A stretch of DNA of 64,000 bases, taken from positions 65,895,001 through 65,959,000 of the forward strand of contig OX359247.1 of NCBI GenBank assembly GCA_947179485.1, written 5' to 3'. A model generated the notes under the pieces. It made no database searches. It saw only the letters and a list, made by a program, of their open reading frames with translations, and had not been told where the DNA came from. Shown piece by piece: positions 60,959 through 64,000 of this stretch (within the stretch, counting starts at the first letter, position 1; every line of letters begins with the position of its first letter). This DNA is from Allacma fusca (lineage: Eukaryota; Arthropoda; Collembola; Symphypleona; Sminthuridae). A program made the position numbers and the translations under genes.

Positions 60959-61107
60959 CAGGGGTGGATTAATTATATTTACCCTGGCCTTCAAGGTTCA
61001 AAGCTTCAAACCAAAAAGGTGAGCCTTTATAAATTTTATTTTACACCAGTCCTACAATTTTTTCCCCAGGACCGGACAGGTTTGGCCACCGCGTAAATCC
61101 ATCCATG
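60959..61107. mobile_element. short hAT-like MITE, ATTTACG-GTGGCC family
   Basis: The left end is CAGGGGTGGATTAATT; the right end, inverted, is CATGGATGGATTTACGCGGT. The flanks ATTATATC and GTTTTATC match at six of eight bases. 149 bp. It belongs with 36434-36600 and the palindrome at 40559-40600. Confidence 0.7.
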
Positions 61108-61115
61108 GTTTTATC

Positions 61116-62305
61116 ACAGATAAAGATAGGATCACAGTTACAGTACTCGCGAAGGTAGAAAAAAAAGTAACTGGTCTCTGGAAGCCGCGATTTGCTTTTT
61201 TATGTTTATAGCTAGACTTGATATCACTGCTCACGAATTACTCCTTTTTTTCCTTCGAGTTCTGCCCGTGTTATACAAAGCTATGTTTAACGTAATTAAT
61301 ATCTATATATAAGGATCAACCATGTGTCATATGCAGCACACTCAACAAACGTATCCTAGTAGGGCCGAAATTGGACTCCAATGGTGGATGCTTTTATTAG
61401 AAGAATAAAAGATACTTTAAGCTAAACACAGGCATGCGTCCAAATTTGTTAAATGAGTTGATGTTGGAGAAATCAAATTGAGAGAATTATCATGGAAATG
61501 GATGCGTATGAGCCAGAGTACCCTCAAAACCGAAATAAAATCCACTGAGACACTCCCAGAAAAATGTTTGGCAATAAAAACGCTGACTCCGTGCGTGTTA
61601 GTAGTAATTATTATAGGAACTGTATTATGATATGGCAAAATTTGTATTGACAAGTTTCATGTAACAGGTTCAAATGTCATAGCTTTATGGGCACTGTAAT
61701 GAGTAAGACCGGGTGGGTTTTGTACGAACAGTGGAACAGTAATAATTGTACAAAGATATGGAATCATAACGGTGTTACATCTGTTCAGTTCTCTATTTTG
61801 TTCAAATTCTATGCAATTTAAAACCTCAAGGATTTTATGAGTTGTTGGCATTTGTTACAAATTTGTTCTCAATGCCATTTTAAATTGGGATAGTTTTGTC
61901 TATATATGAGCTGCAATAATTTTGAAGGTTAGCAATAATGGAAAATGCTAGAAGACAATATAATCAAATAAAAAAATTTATTTCACAAGTACGACCAAAA
62001 AATCTCCTACAAGTGATATTATTACATAGCGGCTTTTGGTAATTTTGTCACTTAAAATGCAAACTGAGCGCATACTTGAATACACTTAATTACATTTCAA
62101 TAAAATTACATAAATTCGTTCCATACCTACAATTTTACAGATCATGATAATTTAGGGCTTTATTGTTGAAATAGTGGACGATACTGATATTAGAGAAGAT
62201 ACGATTTTTATACGTTGGATATATATTATTATTAACTTGCGCTGAGGAGAGTGTAATAATAATTATATTTAAGGAATCCCATTCCGACAGCTGTGTATAC
62301 AATAA
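61116..62305. other. spacer between the USP gene and the E2-like gene
   Basis: AT-rich. Open frames at 61417-61653 and 61657-61851 (minus) have no recognisable domain. It may contain the promoter or further 5' exons of the USP gene, but none could be supported. Confidence 0.4.
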
Positions 62306-62758
62306 TTAGTATTCTCCTTTAGCATAGATGGAGGTGTACAATTTAGCCTCGTCGTTGTAGCGAGAGCGATGACGCTTGTACATAGAAGTCTTCTCGCGGT
62401 CAAACGGGTCATCAGGATTTGGAGTGGTCATGAGACTCACAATTGCGAGAAGGATGCGAGATACGGATGTTTCTGGGGACCACTTCCGAGACAGAACATC
62501 CAACTTGATCCAGCCATCTTCGTTGACATTCATGTGGAATATTTTCGTGATGAATTTAACTCGAGGCGGGACCGCCGGGTAGAAGGCTGGGAATTCAATG
62601 AGCAATTTGAACACACCGTTCTCGTAGAGACTTCCGGGTGGTCCTAAGATCGTAGCTGACCAACGCCTCATATCTCCATGAATAGGTTTAGCCGAACAGA
62701 ATGCTGGAGGACAGAATTTCATCTCCTCCAGCTCCTTATTGAGTCTGCTTAAAGACAT
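62306..62758 (-). CDS. UBE2D-like E2 ubiquitin-conjugating protein with Lys at the catalytic position
   Basis: A single exon of 150 residues starting at the ATG at 62758 (the frame extends back only through TTG-AAG). It aligns without gaps with UBE2D/UbcD1 over most of its length: LNKELEEM, ATILGPP, YENGVF, FPAFYPAVPPRVKF, RKWSPE and PNPDDP are all family positions. The active-site segment reads HMNVNEDGWIKLDVL: Asn77 is kept, but Pro76 is Met and the catalytic Cys85 is Lys (AAG). Ser22 (backside site), Asp87 and Asp117 remain; the E3-contact position Phe62 is Ala. So it keeps the E2 fold but cannot form a normal thioester. It is intronless and GC-richer than its surroundings, which fits a retrocopy that has stayed open. 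Alternatives are a UEV-like adaptor, a ubiquitin-trapping decoy, or a young pseudogene that still has its frame. Confidence 0.85.
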   Translation of the reverse strand: MSLSRLNKELEEMKFCPPAFCSAKPIHGDMRRWSATILGPPGSLYENGVFKLLIEFPAFYPAVPPRVKFITKIFHMNVNEDGWIKLDVLSRKWSPETSVSRILLAIVSLMTTPNPDDPFDREKTSMYKRHRSRYNDEAKLYTSIYAKGEY

Positions 62759-64000
62759 CTTCAACTCTCTTTCTCTAAATTTCTTGTCAAAGCTTCTGTA
62801 AAGTTATCACAATTTTAAAAAATAATTCTGACTTCTTAAATTTTCCAATGAGCTTTAGAATTCTGACTCCATTTTTTAAAAATGGGGTTTCCTTTACCTT
62901 TGTAAGCGTGCGTTAATTTGATTTTTGCCCGTCAAAAGTTCACTGAATCCTTTTCAATTTTCTGAATTTTCAAATCATGTTCCCTGGCACGACAAAAACG
63001 AACTGAGCACTTTATTAAATTCACAGGTTCCTTTTGGTTCAGATTGTAGAATGTGGGCACACAACGCTATGGGAAAAATTCAACTAAATGAAAATGACTT
63101 TAGCTCCTGTTATTTATAGAATCCGTAAAATGTGTTGCTACAATTTTAATTACAAGTTCTATCTACTGATATAGCACAATTTTTCAACCTACCTTTTCAT
63201 CTAGTTTCAGGTAGTGGAATATTATTGATTATCCTTTTGAAGTTTATTTGAGTCCAGCGGACTCTGTACATCGCAATCTACATCTTGGAATGAATAAAAT
63301 AGCATTAACGAAATTTAGTTTATGGCAAACTGGTCCTTGTAAAATCCCTGATGCAGTCTTCCCGTAGAAATTGAATGCTGATTTATTGTCCTTCCTTCTT
63401 ACACCATACATGGTTTGTAACGTTTGTAAATACATAGCTTCAAGCACCCTTGTTATTGTTTCCCCTTTCCAGAAGCACTTAAAAGAATGCCATTAGAACC
63501 TGCGAATCATAAACAGAGTATTATATGCGCCAAATTTTTGGGTTATCTACTTCCAGGATTTTATTGGCATTTCACCTCTTTCCCTTATCGATGAGCCTTT
63601 AAAAGGACAAAAAGTTATTACACCAACGGAATTGGAGCCCGTTTATTAACCGTTAGCTGATAGCGTTGTAAACGACATAATAGTGTTACAAGTATTCGGA
63701 GTATAGGGATAGTATTATACATTATCCTAGACATGTAAGCATATATGTCTGTATGCCTGTTTGAACGTTTGTTTACATAACATAAGGGGAACATGCAATA
63801 TTGCAATTTATTATTCTGTTTGCAAAAATCTTAGCTGCAATGCATGGCTATAGGCAAAATCATTACTTCCATCTCCGTTGTGAAGCGATTTTGTTGATAT
63901 TGAGAGAGTGCAAGCAAACATGTACATGTAATTAAAATCGTATGTTACTATCAAAAGTGATGATAACTTTTCACATGGGTTATCGCTCTCACCAATGCTC
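62759..64000. other. intergenic, no gene recognised
   Basis: Several short open frames on both strands (for example 63244-63447 minus, 62925-63119 plus) have no recognisable domain, splice context or homologue. Probably the upstream flank of the E2-like gene and unrelated spacer. Confidence 0.45.

Noticed and set aside
61417-61851. Two minus-strand frames as upstream exons of the USP gene
   Set aside because: No similarity to USP or CAP-Gly sequences and no phase-compatible splice sites could be supported.
62306-62764. E2 start two codons further upstream
   Set aside because: The upstream codon is TTG, not ATG; the ATG at 62758 matches the family N-terminus.
1-64000. Retrovirus-like or other capsid-bearing elements
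   Set aside because: No protease, reverse transcriptase, integrase, capsid or envelope similarity and no long terminal direct repeats were recognised.

Overview
The window is AT-rich, intron-rich metazoan DNA. The gene content (integrin alpha-PS2, ERMP1-type metallopeptidases, ubiquitin-pathway genes) and the very dense load of short non-autonomous DNA transposons suggest an arthropod. A springtail-like genome would fit, but the sequence alone does not fix the taxon. There is one 200-base N gap (53420-53619). I saw no rRNA, tRNA, CRISPR array or retrovirus-like element.

Layout. (1) 1-6.7 kb is repeat-rich DNA without a recognisable gene. (2) 6.7-38.3 kb, plus strand, is a complete 15-exon integrin alpha gene (1254 residues) whose cytoplasmic tail identifies it as alpha-PS2 (inflated). 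Its introns are full of transposon remnants. (3) 41.0-46.5 and 47.5-51.9 kb, minus strand, are two tandem ERMP1-like genes with the same seven-exon structure. Each adds up to 909 codons, and each carries one apparent break: an in-frame TGA in the first, and a 513-bp transposon inside a coding exon in the second. (4) 54.2-55.9 kb, minus strand, is an intronless 585-codon gene for a bacterial-type class II (covalent-FAD) cholesterol oxidase, the best candidate for horizontal transfer. (5) 57.3-60.8 kb, minus strand, is an 11-exon gene with two CYLD-like ubiquitin-protease modules: the first has an intact Cys-His-Asp triad, the second has Gly in place of the catalytic Cys. (6) 62.3-62.8 kb, minus strand, is an intronless UBE2D-type E2 with Lys at the catalytic Cys85 position.

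Across the window lies a group of hAT-like non-autonomous elements. They have 8-bp (or near 8-bp) target duplications, short terminal inverted repeats, and long subterminal arrays of one degenerate short word. The word differs between families (GAGTAC, GGTCTGGTCC, GGGTAC, GGTTTAAACC, AGTC, GGGACGGGAC). Four have exact 8-bp duplications, one of these is nested inside another, and one sits in an ERMP1 exon.

The genes do not form an obvious shared pathway. The E2-like gene and the tandem USP gene are neighbours on the same strand (about 1.5 kb apart), and both are ubiquitin-pathway proteins with altered catalytic cysteines. Splice sites were chosen by eye from GT/AG sites, phase and homology. 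No alignment or search was run.
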